NCBI RefSeq assembly: GCF_003014555.1
Contig: NZ_PYGE01000009.1
Coordinates: forward strand, 142,317-206,316
Length of the DNA stretch: 64,000 nucleotides
Source of the DNA: Haloactinopolyspora alba
Lineage (GTDB): Bacteria > Actinomycetota > Actinomycetes > Jiangellales > Jiangellaceae
Direction: 5' to 3'
The notes beneath the pieces are model-generated. The model was given only the letters and a program-made list of their open reading frames with translations. It was not told where the DNA came from and made no database searches. Both the position numbers and the translations under genes were made by a program. Below, one piece after another: positions 16,455-24,800 of the stretch. Every line of letters starts with the position of its first letter. The stretch's first letter is position 1.

Positions 16455-17911
16455 CACGTCCACCTGTCCTTCCACTCGTCGCGGGCGCGGTCGACCCGTC
16501 GTCGATAGTCGTCGTAGGCCTCGTCGTAGTGCCGCCGGGTCGTGGACGCCGGCTCGACCGTGTGCGCCGGGACCGGCCAGCCCGGCCGCTCACCGCGCGC
16601 CTCGAGCGCGGAGAGCACCGCGCCGTACGCACCCGTCTGTGGCACGTCGACCACGTCCAGCGGGCGGCCGAGGACGTCGGCGAACAGCTGCGTCCATGCC
16701 GTGCTCTGGGCTCCGCCCCCGCTGACCGCCAGCCGGCCGGTGAGCCCGGCGGCTTCGAAGCAGTGGCGGGCGGCGAAGGCCAGACCTTCGCACAGCCCAC
16801 GGACCAGGTCGGCCCTACTCGTGCCGAGGTGCAGCCCGTCGATCCGCCCACGCGCCGCGCCGTCGACGAACGGCGCCCGTTCGCCGGACTGCGACCAGTA
16901 CGGCAGCACCCGCACGCCGCGTGCCCCGGGTGGTGACCCGGCGACCAGCTCGCCGAACTCGTCGAACGTCGATCCGGTCGTCGTCAGCAGCCAGTCCATC
17001 GACGCGGTGCCGACCATGGCCGGCATCGCCCGCATCCACCGGTTCTCCTGCCACATGGCGAGCAACAGACCGGCCCGGTGCGGAGACGACGGCACCCGGT
17101 CGGTGACCACCTGGCAGGCGAGCGTGGTGCCGATGATCAGCAGTCCGTCGCCCGGGTCGACGACGTCGCTGCCGCGCGCCGCCGCCAGCAGGTCGTACGG
17201 GCCCGCGCTGACGGTGACCCGCGAGGCCGCCGCGGGGGACAGGCCGAGCGCGGCGGCCGCGTCCGGGCTGAGCGGAGCGGACGGACCGGCCGGGCCGACG
17301 ACCGGGGGCAGCAGGTCGCGCCGGTGCTCCAAGCCGCACGCACGCAGGATGCCGGCGTCGTAGTCGCGCCGCCGCGGGTCGAGGAAGGGAAACGACGCGT
17401 CCGACACGTCGACGGCCCGATGCCCGGTCAGCCGGTGATACGTGAGGCCGACGCAGTGCGTGGCCGTGCTCGCCCGGTCGAGTGTCGCCGGCTCGTCCCG
17501 GTCGAGGGCGGCCAGGATCGCCGCGGACGCTCCCGGGAAGACCATGCCGCCGTTGCGAGCGAGGATCTCGTCGGCGGTCCCGTCGGCATCCCACACCCCC
17601 ACCACGTCCGACGCCCGCGCGTCGAGCCAGGACGCCGCCGGGCGCACCGGCCTGCCCGCGTCGTCATGCAGCCAGCATCCGTCGCCCTGCCCGGTCAGCG
17701 CGACGAGCGTCGGCGGCTCCGGCAGCCGGGTGACGACGGCACGCACCACCTCGAGCACCGAGGCGAGCACGCCGTCGGCGTCCTGCTCGACCCGGCCGTC
17801 TCCGGGATACCTCAGCTCGGTCGGCACGCTGTGCACGCAGAGCTCGGCGCCGTCGGGGTCGTACGCGGCGGCCTTGGTCAGTGATGTTCCGATGTCGACG
17901 CCGATGTACAT
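16454..17911 (-). CDS. FGGY-family carbohydrate kinase (second in the operon)
   Basis: 485 residues. The N-terminal phosphate-binding motif is YIGVDIGTSLTKAAAYD; TGQGDGCWLHDDAGRPV and ASWLDARA match the sugar-contact region of xylulokinase/erythritol-kinase-like FGGY enzymes. The C-terminal ATP site includes LAVSGGGAQSTAWTQLFADV. Such kinases phosphorylate pentuloses or small polyols. It is followed with a one-base overlap by the dehydrogenase and preceded by the DeoR regulator. Its substrate probably differs from that of the other kinase, since the two are only distantly alike. Confidence 0.88.
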   Translation of the reverse strand: MYIGVDIGTSLTKAAAYDPDGAELCVHSVPTELRYPGDGRVEQDADGVLASVLEVVRAVVTRLPEPPTLVALTGQGDGCWLHDDAGRPVRPAASWLDARASDVVGVWDADGTADEILARNGGMVFPGASAAILAALDRDEPATLDRASTATHCVGLTYHRLTGHRAVDVSDASFPFLDPRRRDYDAGILRACGLEHRRDLLPPVVGPAGPSAPLSPDAAAALGLSPAAASRVTVSAGPYDLLAAARGSDVVDPGDGLLIIGTTLACQVVTDRVPSSPHRAGLLLAMWQENRWMRAMPAMVGTASMDWLLTTTGSTFDEFGELVAGSPPGARGVRVLPYWSQSGERAPFVDGAARGRIDGLHLGTSRADLVRGLCEGLAFAARHCFEAAGLTGRLAVSGGGAQSTAWTQLFADVLGRPLDVVDVPQTGAYGAVLSALEARGERPGWPVPAHTVEPASTTRRHYDEAYDDYRRRVDRARDEWKDRWT

Positions 17912-17927
17912 GTGCGTCTCCCACGCA

Positions 17928-18728
17928 TCAGTTTTCGGTGACGTGCACGTTGACGTGGTGGTCGCGCAGCTTGCGGACGAACTCCTCGGACGCGCCGCCG
18001 TCCACCACGACGTCGTCGAAGTCCGTCAGGGGAGCGAGCTGGTGCAGCGCCGACCCGCCCAGCTTGGTGTGGTCGACCAGCAGCACCTTGCGCCGTGCGC
18101 AGCGCATCATCGCCCGTTTGACGAGGACGATCTCCTGCTCCTGGTGGAACGCGTCGGTGGTCGAGACCGCCGACGTCGACGTGAACAGGATGTCCGCCCG
18201 CAGCGACTCGATGGCCTCGATGCACGGCACGCCCAGGAACGAGTCGTGGGTGGGGTAGTACTCGCCGCCCAGCGAGATCAGCCGGACGCCGGGCATCCGG
18301 CTGACGGACTTGATCACCTCGAGGAAGTTGGTGATGACCGTCAGCGGTGACAGGTCCGGCAGCAGGTGCGCGACCTCGAGCGTGGTGGTGGAGTCGTCGA
18401 GCATCACCGCCATGCCCGGCTCGATCATGGAGCGGGCGTGCCGTGCGATGGACTCCTTCTCGCTCTTCGCCGTTCGCAGCCGGAACGCGACGTTGCTCTC
18501 GAACACGCTCGACGGCTGCGCGCTGACGCCGCCGCGGAACTTGCGCACCACGCCCTGGCGTTCCAGCTCGTCGAGGTCGCGGTGGATGGTCATGAGGCTG
18601 ACGCCGAACAGCTCCGCCAGATGGTTGGCCGACTCGGAGCCCTCGCGGAGCACGTGATCGGCGATCTGTCCCTGCCGGGTCGTCCGCGGACTGCGTCCGG
18701 CGGAAAGCTCGTCGTCAGACCTGGACAC
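17928..18728 (-). CDS. DeoR/GlpR family transcriptional regulator
   Basis: 266 residues. The N-terminal helix-turn-helix is SANHLAELFGVSLMTIHRDL followed by DELERQGVVRKFRGG, the DeoR signature. The C-terminal sensor domain contains VMLDDSTTTLEVAHLL and LLVDHTKLGGSALHQLAPL, the sugar-phosphate-binding motifs of the DeoRC fold. Such regulators are usually relieved by a phosphorylated sugar, which the flanking kinases would supply. Its start lies 14 bases inside the end of the phosphatase gene. Likely targets are the dyads in the divergent promoter region at 20844-21174. Confidence 0.9.
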   Translation of the reverse strand: MSRSDDELSAGRSPRTTRQGQIADHVLREGSESANHLAELFGVSLMTIHRDLDELERQGVVRKFRGGVSAQPSSVFESNVAFRLRTAKSEKESIARHARSMIEPGMAVMLDDSTTTLEVAHLLPDLSPLTVITNFLEVIKSVSRMPGVRLISLGGEYYPTHDSFLGVPCIEAIESLRADILFTSTSAVSTTDAFHQEQEIVLVKRAMMRCARRKVLLVDHTKLGGSALHQLAPLTDFDDVVVDGGASEEFVRKLRDHHVNVHVTEN

Positions 18729-19365
18729 CCGGGATCTCCTCCTGTGGGGTGGACGGCTTCTGGTTGTAGTGGTCGAGTGTCACCGCGCCGTCCGGGCGGA
18801 ACGACAGCTGGGTCGTCGCCGTCGGCGTGACCGCGCGCAGCGCCACCCGATACATGCCGAGCGGGATGCCCACGTAGGCGCACACCACCAGTCTGATCAG
18901 CGTGTTGTGGGCGACCACCAGCACGTTCTCCCCGGAATGCCGGCCGGCGATCTCGCGCAGCGCGGTGCACGCCCGGTCGGCGGCGTCCTCGGGATGCTCA
19001 CCGCCGGGCAGATGGTGCGCGGCTGCGTCGTGTTCGAACAGCTCGACCGAGCGCGGGTGGGTGACGCGCATCTCCGCCAGCGTGCGTCCCTCCGCTTCGC
19101 CGTAGTCCACCTCACGCAGCCGCGCGTCGGTGTGCACGGCCAGGCCCAGCGCCCGCGCCACCGGCGCGGCGGTCTGGCGGGTCCGCGTCATCGGGGAGGC
19201 GTAGACGGCACTCGGACCGGTTCGCCGGGCCCACGCGGCGAGCACCTGCGCCTGCCGTACGCCCTCGTCGTCGATGCCGATGTCGCTGGAGCCGGTGTAG
19301 CGGTTGTCCTCGTGCCAGGGTGTGCGGCCGTGGCGCACCAGCGTCACCGTCGTCCCAGCCGTCAT
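18715..19365 (-). CDS. Histidine phosphatase (phosphoglycerate mutase-like)
   Basis: 216 residues from the ATG that overlaps the first kinase's stop by four bases; the longer frame is a shadow of that kinase. The catalytic motif is LVRHGRTPWHEDNRYTG, with the second His in VLVVAHNTLIRL. REVDYGEAEGRTLAEM and ASPMTRTRQTA are the other family blocks. It probably dephosphorylates or isomerises a sugar phosphate in the same pathway; mutase and phosphatase activities cannot be separated by sequence alone. Its place inside a five-gene operon links it to polyol or sugar catabolism. Confidence 0.88.
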   Translation of the reverse strand: MTAGTTVTLVRHGRTPWHEDNRYTGSSDIGIDDEGVRQAQVLAAWARRTGPSAVYASPMTRTRQTAAPVARALGLAVHTDARLREVDYGEAEGRTLAEMRVTHPRSVELFEHDAAAHHLPGGEHPEDAADRACTALREIAGRHSGENVLVVAHNTLIRLVVCAYVGIPLGMYRVALRAVTPTATTQLSFRPDGAVTLDHYNQKPSTPQEEIPGVQV

Positions 19366-20843
19366 CGGGCACTCCCCACCGCGTCCCCCGAGAATCCGGC
19401 CGTGATGTAACCACGGTTCACCAGTTCTCGCACCAGGCGCTCGTACCCGGTGGTGAACCGCTCGTGCAGCTCCGGGCGCGGATGCACGACGGCCAGCCGC
19501 GTCACCATGCGCGCGGCCCGCGAGGTGACGCTGTCGTCGCGCGCCGACGCCAGTACCGCCATCCCGAACGCCGGCTCGGGCGTCGCCGGCAGCGCCAGCG
19601 CACGGCCGAGCACGTCGGCGCGCAGCTGATTCCAGTACGCGTTGCGGGTCCCGCCGCCGGTGATGGCGATCTCGCCGGTGACGTCGGCGCCGATGGCCGC
19701 CAGGTGTTCGAAGGACAACCGCTCCACGTACGCGATGCCCTGCAGCAGCGCCGCGTAGCGCTCCGGGCGGCCCTCGTCGCCGCGCGTGCCGATCTCGAAC
19801 CGGGTCGCGTCCGGCCGGACGAACGGGAATCGCTCGCCCCTCCCGGAGAGCGGGTAGATCACCGCGGATGCGGGCTCGAAGTCGCGAGCGGCGGAGTCGA
19901 GCGCGTCGAATTCGGCCTGCGCGAACTCCTGGCCGAGGACGCCGGCGCCCACGTTGGACGCTCCGCCCGGGAGCCAGCCGCGGTCCGGGTGCCGGTGGCT
20001 GTACACGGCGCCGTCGGGGTCCTCGATCAGTTCGGCGGACACCCCCTTGAGCACGAGGGTGGTGCCCAGAACCGAGTTCCACGATCCCGGTGTGAGCGCG
20101 CCCGCCGCGATCTGCGCCGCGCAGCCGTCCGTCATGCCGGCCACGACCGGTGTGCCGGCGGGGACGCCGGTCATCGCGGAGGCCTCGGCGGTGACGGTGC
20201 CGAGCTCGGATCCGGGAGGCACGACGCGCGGCAGCACGGCGGCGTCCACCCCCGCGGCCTCGAGCAGTGCACCGTTCCAGCGCCGGTTCACCACGTCGTA
20301 GCCCGACTTCAACGCGTGGCTGAAGTCGGTGTCCACCCGGTGGCCGACCAGGCGCGTGGCGACGTGGTCAGCGCTGTGCGCGATCCGCGGGCCGGACAGC
20401 GGGCGGTCGTGATGCCGCAGCAGCCAGGCGATCTTCGGTAGGGCCCAGGACACCTGCACGTCGGCCGCGCCGGGGACGGCGTCCCGGACGGCGTGCAGCT
20501 GCGCCAGTTGGTCCTCGGCACGGGCGTCGTCGTACATCAACGCCGGTGAGAGTGGCGTCCCGTGATCGTCGGTCAGCACGATCGTCCCCGACGTGCTGCA
20601 GATGGACAGGCCGGCAACGCCGGCGTCCGATCGTCCCTCGGGGATCGCGGAGAACGCCTGTCGCGCTGCCGCGCCGACGGCCTCCCACCACCGCCGCGGG
20701 TCCTGCTCGTGTCGTCCCCCGGACGATCGCTCGCTGTCCAGCGACGCCGAGCCGAAGGCCGCCACGGCGCCGGTGTCATCGACGACCGCCACCCGCGCGC
20801 TCTGGGTGCCGAGGTCTACACCGACCCAGAGGGCCTCATCCAT
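19362..20843 (-). CDS. FGGY-family carbohydrate kinase (xylulokinase-like), first gene of the operon
   Basis: 493 residues. The ATG was chosen because GGAGGTGATC lies five bases upstream; a GTG two codons earlier would overlap that site. WVGVDLGTQSARVAVVDDTG is the phosphate-binding motif, GLSICSTSGTIVLTDDHG the sugar-contact region and EIAITGGGTRNAYWNQLRAD the C-terminal ATP motif. The layout is typical of xylulokinase-like enzymes. It heads the leftward operon opposite the ABC transporter and sulfatase operon, suggesting it phosphorylates the imported product. Confidence 0.88.
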   Translation of the reverse strand: MDEALWVGVDLGTQSARVAVVDDTGAVAAFGSASLDSERSSGGRHEQDPRRWWEAVGAAARQAFSAIPEGRSDAGVAGLSICSTSGTIVLTDDHGTPLSPALMYDDARAEDQLAQLHAVRDAVPGAADVQVSWALPKIAWLLRHHDRPLSGPRIAHSADHVATRLVGHRVDTDFSHALKSGYDVVNRRWNGALLEAAGVDAAVLPRVVPPGSELGTVTAEASAMTGVPAGTPVVAGMTDGCAAQIAAGALTPGSWNSVLGTTLVLKGVSAELIEDPDGAVYSHRHPDRGWLPGGASNVGAGVLGQEFAQAEFDALDSAARDFEPASAVIYPLSGRGERFPFVRPDATRFEIGTRGDEGRPERYAALLQGIAYVERLSFEHLAAIGADVTGEIAITGGGTRNAYWNQLRADVLGRALALPATPEPAFGMAVLASARDDSVTSRAARMVTRLAVVHPRPELHERFTTGYERLVRELVNRGYITAGFSGDAVGSAR

Positions 20844-21174
20844 GATCACCTCCGTCCCTCCCTGACACTGCGCCGCAGAGTTAACAGCTCTGTCCGATCA
20901 TCTAACACAAACAGTCGTTAACTGTACACCATCGCTGTGCGGACCCTCGGGCTGGCGCGGCGGATATCCCTGCTCACCACGGTCTCGGGATGTCATCTGA
21001 TGCAGCGCACCGAGGTGACAAGGGTGGTCGGGAGGTGCGGAACCGCGTGGTCAGAGGTCTTGCGCTCGTCGGGAGGCGTAGTTAAGGTCAACCGATAATG
21101 TAACAGTGATTGTGTGAGATATCGCTTCGCTCGATCCTGTGCCACCTTCGACACGCCGAGGAGATGACGCCCGA
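20844..21174. promoter_or_regulatory. Divergent promoter region with DeoR-type dyads
   Basis: No gene lies in these ~330 bp. Two dyads stand close together: CAGAGTTAACAGCTCTG (20876-20892) and ACAGTCGTTAACTGT (20911-20925), each with GTTAAC near its centre. The stretch from 20890 to 20930 is markedly AT-richer than its surroundings. Nearer the rightward operon, an AT-rich patch (GATAATGTAACAG, around 21096) could hold its promoter. The arrangement suggests one regulator, probably the DeoR protein, acting on both operons. Confidence 0.55.
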
Positions 21175-21945
21175 GTGACCGGAAGACGCACCGCTGCGAT
21201 CGGCGCCGTCTCGGTGCTGGTCGCCATCGGCGTGTGGTATCTCGCGACAGAGCGTCTCGAGCTCGTGAGCCCGCTCGCACTGCCCAGCCCGGTCGCCGTG
21301 GCCGACCGGCTCGTGGCGCTCCACGACACCGCGTATCTCGGGGAGACGATCTGGGGTCACACCCTCGCCAGCATCCAGGTGATGTTCGCCGGATGGCTGC
21401 TCGCCGGGGTGGTCGGGGTGCCGCTCGGCGTCGCCATGGCGTGGTCGACGCCGGTGCGCCGCCTCGTCTATCCGACGTTCCAGCTGCTGCGCAGCATCTC
21501 GCCGATCGCGTGGATCCCGCTCGCCATCATCTGGCTCGGCATCGCGAGCAGCGCACGGATCTTCATCGTGTTCATCGCCGCCGTCGTGCCGTGGGTCGTC
21601 TCGTCGATGGACGGCGTCACGGGCGTGAACCCGTTACTGATCAAGGCGGCGCGCACACTCGGAGCCGGCCGCCGCACCATGACCGACGTCGTGCTGCCGG
21701 CCTCGCTGCCCTCGTTGCTGGCCGGGGCCCGCATCGCCATGGGCAACGCCTGGACGGCCATCATCGCCGCCGAGTTGCTGGCCGCCACGGCGGGGCTCGG
21801 CTTCGTCGCCCTGAACTCCTCGCGCACGCTCGACACTCCGACGCTGCTGGCCGCCATGGCGGTCATCGGGCTGCTGGGCATGCTGCTTTCGTACGCGCTG
21901 CAGTGGCTGAGCGCAGTGCTCGCACCATGGGCGAGGAAAGCGTGA
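21175..21945 (+). CDS. ABC transporter permease 1 (NMT1/taurine-like uptake system)
   Basis: 256 residues from a GTG with GAGGAG eleven bases upstream; the frame runs 12 codons further. Six hydrophobic segments fit the BPD_transp_1 fold; the cytoplasmic EAA loop is AARTLGAGRRTMTDVVLPAS. The SISPIAWIPLAIIWLGIASS segment is highly typical of SsuC/TauC/ThiX-like permeases. It overlaps the second permease gene by four bases (GTGA), so the channel is probably a heterodimer of the two. Confidence 0.9.
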   Translation: MTGRRTAAIGAVSVLVAIGVWYLATERLELVSPLALPSPVAVADRLVALHDTAYLGETIWGHTLASIQVMFAGWLLAGVVGVPLGVAMAWSTPVRRLVYPTFQLLRSISPIAWIPLAIIWLGIASSARIFIVFIAAVVPWVVSSMDGVTGVNPLLIKAARTLGAGRRTMTDVVLPASLPSLLAGARIAMGNAWTAIIAAELLAATAGLGFVALNSSRTLDTPTLLAAMAVIGLLGMLLSYALQWLSAVLAPWARKA

Positions 21946-22772
21946 CCGCCCCGGAAGCCGCCACCGTCGCGCGCACGGGCTCCCTGACGCCCGCGCGGGC
22001 CACGGCGCGAAACGCCCAGTGGGCCGCCGCTTCGGTGGCCCTGTTCGTCGCCCTCTGGTGGCTGGCGTCCGCCTGGACCACCGAAGGACTCGTGCCGAAC
22101 CCGTGGGAGGTGGCCCAGACCTTCTGGGAGCTGTGCACCACCCCGTTCGCCGAGCTGACCCTGCCCGGCCACGTGCTCTCCTCGCTGTCCCGCTGGGGTG
22201 TGGGGTTCGCCTGGGCGGCGGTGCTGGGCGTCCTGCTGGGGCTCTCGCTGGGAGCCTTCGCGACCGTGCGTGCGGCCGTCACGCCGATCTTCGAGTTCCT
22301 GCGCTACATCCCTCCGTTCGCGTGGATCCCGCTGGCCGTGCTGTGGCTGGGTGCGGCGCAGTCGTCGGCCGCGCTGATCGTGTTCATCGCGGCGTTTCCG
22401 CCTGTGGTCATCAGCACCCAGGTCGGCGTGGCCGGGGTCGATCCGGCGTTGCTCCGCGCCGCCCGCTCGCTCGGAGCGGGCCGGCTGCGGACGATCACGC
22501 AGATCGTCGCCCCGGTGTCGGTGCCGGAGATCTTCACCGGCATCCGCATCGCCGTCAGCAACGGATGGATGGCGCTGATCGCGGCCGAGCTGATCAGCGG
22601 GACCGAAGGCGTCGGGTTCCTGATCATCCAGGGGCAGGAGAGCAACAACGTGACGATCGTGATGGCGGGGATGGTCGCGATCGGGATCACCGGAGCGGTC
22701 GTCACCGGCGCCGTCAACCTGCTGGGCACACGTTTGACGCGATGGAGGAAGACAAGTGAGACGGCCAACTGA
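21942..22772 (+). CDS. ABC transporter permease 2 (NMT1/taurine-like uptake system)
   Basis: 276 residues from the GTG overlapping the previous stop, with GAGGAAA just upstream; an in-frame ATG five codons earlier is possible. Motifs parallel permease 1: RYIPPFAWIPLAVLWLG and the EAA loop AARSLGAGRLRTITQIVAPV. Two different permeases in one operon mean a heterodimeric channel, less usual for sulfonate systems, which normally use one permease gene. The ATPase gene starts within its last 17 bases. Confidence 0.9.
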   Translation: MTAPEAATVARTGSLTPARATARNAQWAAASVALFVALWWLASAWTTEGLVPNPWEVAQTFWELCTTPFAELTLPGHVLSSLSRWGVGFAWAAVLGVLLGLSLGAFATVRAAVTPIFEFLRYIPPFAWIPLAVLWLGAAQSSAALIVFIAAFPPVVISTQVGVAGVDPALLRAARSLGAGRLRTITQIVAPVSVPEIFTGIRIAVSNGWMALIAAELISGTEGVGFLIIQGQESNNVTIVMAGMVAIGITGAVVTGAVNLLGTRLTRWRKTSETAN

Positions 22773-23652
22773 GACCGTGCGGGACCCGTCCGCGGCGACC
22801 GGGTCCACGCCGAAGCTCTCCATCCAGGACGTGTCGAAGACGTTCGAGTCCTCCCGCGGCTCGGTCCAGGCGCTGACCGCCACCGACCTGGACGTCCAGG
22901 AGGGCGAGTTCGTCACCATCGTCGGGCCGTCCGGATGCGGGAAGTCGACGCTGCTGATGATCGCCAGCGGGCTGGAGACGCCGTCGAGCGGGCGGGTGCT
23001 GATCGACGACGACCCGGCCGGTCCGCCGGGGCCGCGACGCAGCGTCGTCTTCCAGCAGTTCGCCCTGTTCCCGCACATGACGGCCGAGCAGAACATCGGA
23101 TTCGGGCTGCGCATGCGCGGCGGGCTCACACGGGCCCGGAAGCAGGAGCTGGTGGCGGCGCAGGTCGAGACGATGCGACTCACCGGGTTCGAGAAGGCGT
23201 ACCCGTCCGAGCTCTCCGGCGGTATGCAGCAACGCGTGGCGATCGCCCGCGCCCTCGTGCTCGACCCGGAGATCCTGCTCATGGACGAGCCGTTCGGCGC
23301 GCTCGACGCGCAAACCCGCACCGCGATGCAGGACGAGATGGCGGCCATGCGCTCGCGGCTGAACTGCACGATCCTCTTCGTCACGCACAGCGTGGAAGAG
23401 GCCGTCTTCCTGGGCGACCGGATCGTGGTGATGTCCGCGCGCCCGGGCCGGATCAGCCACGAGTTGAGCGTGTCGAGCGACTTCGAGTGGAAGCGGCACC
23501 AGATCGAGCACGCGATGAGCGAGCGGAGTTTCAACGAGCTGCGCGAGGAGGTCTGGCGGCATCTGCACGCCGGCGGCACTCGCCGCGCAGTGCACGACGC
23601 TCCGGACGGCGGGCACGACGACGCCCCGGACGACGCCCCGGGCGGCGGCTGA
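22756..23652 (+). CDS. ABC transporter ATP-binding protein (NitT/TauT class)
   Basis: 298 residues. Walker A is GPSGCGKST, the Q-loop region VVFQQFALFPHMTAEQNI, signature ELSGGMQQRVAIARALV, Walker B ILLMDEPFGALDAQT and H-loop FVTHSVEEAVFLG. This spacing and the VFLGDRIVVMSARPGRI end are characteristic of TauB/SsuB/NrtD ATPases. The C-terminal ~20 residues are Asp- and Gly-rich (DDAPDDAPGGG) and probably disordered. It energises the two-permease channel encoded just upstream. Confidence 0.93.
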   Translation: MRRPTETVRDPSAATGSTPKLSIQDVSKTFESSRGSVQALTATDLDVQEGEFVTIVGPSGCGKSTLLMIASGLETPSSGRVLIDDDPAGPPGPRRSVVFQQFALFPHMTAEQNIGFGLRMRGGLTRARKQELVAAQVETMRLTGFEKAYPSELSGGMQQRVAIARALVLDPEILLMDEPFGALDAQTRTAMQDEMAAMRSRLNCTILFVTHSVEEAVFLGDRIVVMSARPGRISHELSVSSDFEWKRHQIEHAMSERSFNELREEVWRHLHAGGTRRAVHDAPDGGHDDAPDDAPGGG

Positions 23653-23729
23653 CGGGCTCGTCCCGCTCACCCGCCGCCGAGCAAAGCACGCACACGAGCG
23701 AACCACGACACCGTAGTCGGGAGAACGAC

Positions 23730-24800
23730 ATGCCAGGGACGACGCAGCACCGGCGGGCACGTGTGCTCGCAGCGGTATCCGCGCTCGCACTCGCGCTGAG
23801 TGCGTGCGGCTCGGACGACGGCTCCTCCACCGACGCCGACGCGGGCGGCGACGGCGGATCCGGTCTGACCGAGATCACGGCGGCCTCGCAGCCGAACGGC
23901 GCCGGGCTCGCCATGTACATCGCCAACGAGCTCGGGTATTTCGAGGAGGAAGGGCTCAGCGTCGACGTCGAGAACTACGCCAGCGGGCCCGCCTCCCTGA
24001 CGGCAGGAGCAGCGGGGCAGTGGCAGGCCGGCTGGCTCGGCGCACCGCCCGCCCTGACCGGCGGCAACCAGTTCGGGCTGATCATGGCCGGGCTGATGAT
24101 CACCGAGGACGCCAACCACGTCATGTACATGTCGAAGGACGTGCTGCAGGGAAGCAGCCCGGCCGAGGTCCTGCGGGACAACCGGGTGGCCACCGGGCAG
24201 AACACGCTCGCCGAGCAGGTGATGCGCGGTTGTGCCGAACACCTCGGCGTGGATCCGGCCGCCGTCCAGATCGTGCCGCTCGACGGCGGCCAGATCGTCC
24301 AGGCGCTCACGTCCGGCCAGGTGAACGTGGTCAACACCTGGTCGTCGCCGGGATACGGCCTGATCGAGAACCCCGACTACGAGGCGGTGTGCGACGGCGA
24401 GCAGGCCGGTGTCTCCGTCGTCGACCCGTACGTCGTCACACCGGAGTTCGCCGAGCAGAACCCCGAGGGCGCGGCCGCGTTCCTGCGCGCGGTCTACCGG
24501 GCCAACGAGTTCATCAACCAGAACCACGAGAAGGCCGTCGACCACATGGAGGACTACTTCCTGTCCATCGGTGTGGACGCGTCCCGCGCGCAGGCCGACT
24601 ACGAGACCAGCGTGCGCAACTGGCTGACGCTCGACGAAGCGATCAAGAGCATCGAGTCCGGTGAGACGGCCGGAGCGCTCAAGGCCAGCGCCGAGTTCTT
24701 CGTCGAGGCCGGTGTGTATCCGCAGGCTCCGCCGATCGACGACCTGCTGGCCCAGGGGAAGGAACTGCTGGTGAAGGCCCGCGACGGAGCCGGTTCGTGA
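23730..24800 (+). CDS. Substrate-binding lipoprotein, NMT1/SsuA-like
   Basis: 356 residues. A lipoprotein signal peptide ends in the lipobox LSAC (LAAVSALALALSACGSDD), so the protein is anchored outside the membrane. The mature part begins with a Gly/Asp linker and continues TEITAASQPNGAGLAMYIANE, followed by LGYFEEEGLSVDVE, the typical opening of NMT1/THI5/SsuA-like proteins that bind sulfonates, nitrate or thiamine precursors. ASGPASLTAGAAGQWQAGW is the ligand-loop region. The four-base overlap with the sulfatase gene suggests the ligand carries a sulfate ester or sulfonate group. Confidence 0.9.
   Translation: MPGTTQHRRARVLAAVSALALALSACGSDDGSSTDADAGGDGGSGLTEITAASQPNGAGLAMYIANELGYFEEEGLSVDVENYASGPASLTAGAAGQWQAGWLGAPPALTGGNQFGLIMAGLMITEDANHVMYMSKDVLQGSSPAEVLRDNRVATGQNTLAEQVMRGCAEHLGVDPAAVQIVPLDGGQIVQALTSGQVNVVNTWSSPGYGLIENPDYEAVCDGEQAGVSVVDPYVVTPEFAEQNPEGAAAFLRAVYRANEFINQNHEKAVDHMEDYFLSIGVDASRAQADYETSVRNWLTLDEAIKSIESGETAGALKASAEFFVEAGVYPQAPPIDDLLAQGKELLVKARDGAGS

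Noticed and set aside
21468..23579. 703-codon minus-strand frame across the ABC importer genes
   Set aside because: Antisense of three recognisable genes; Ser/Arg-rich and without domains.
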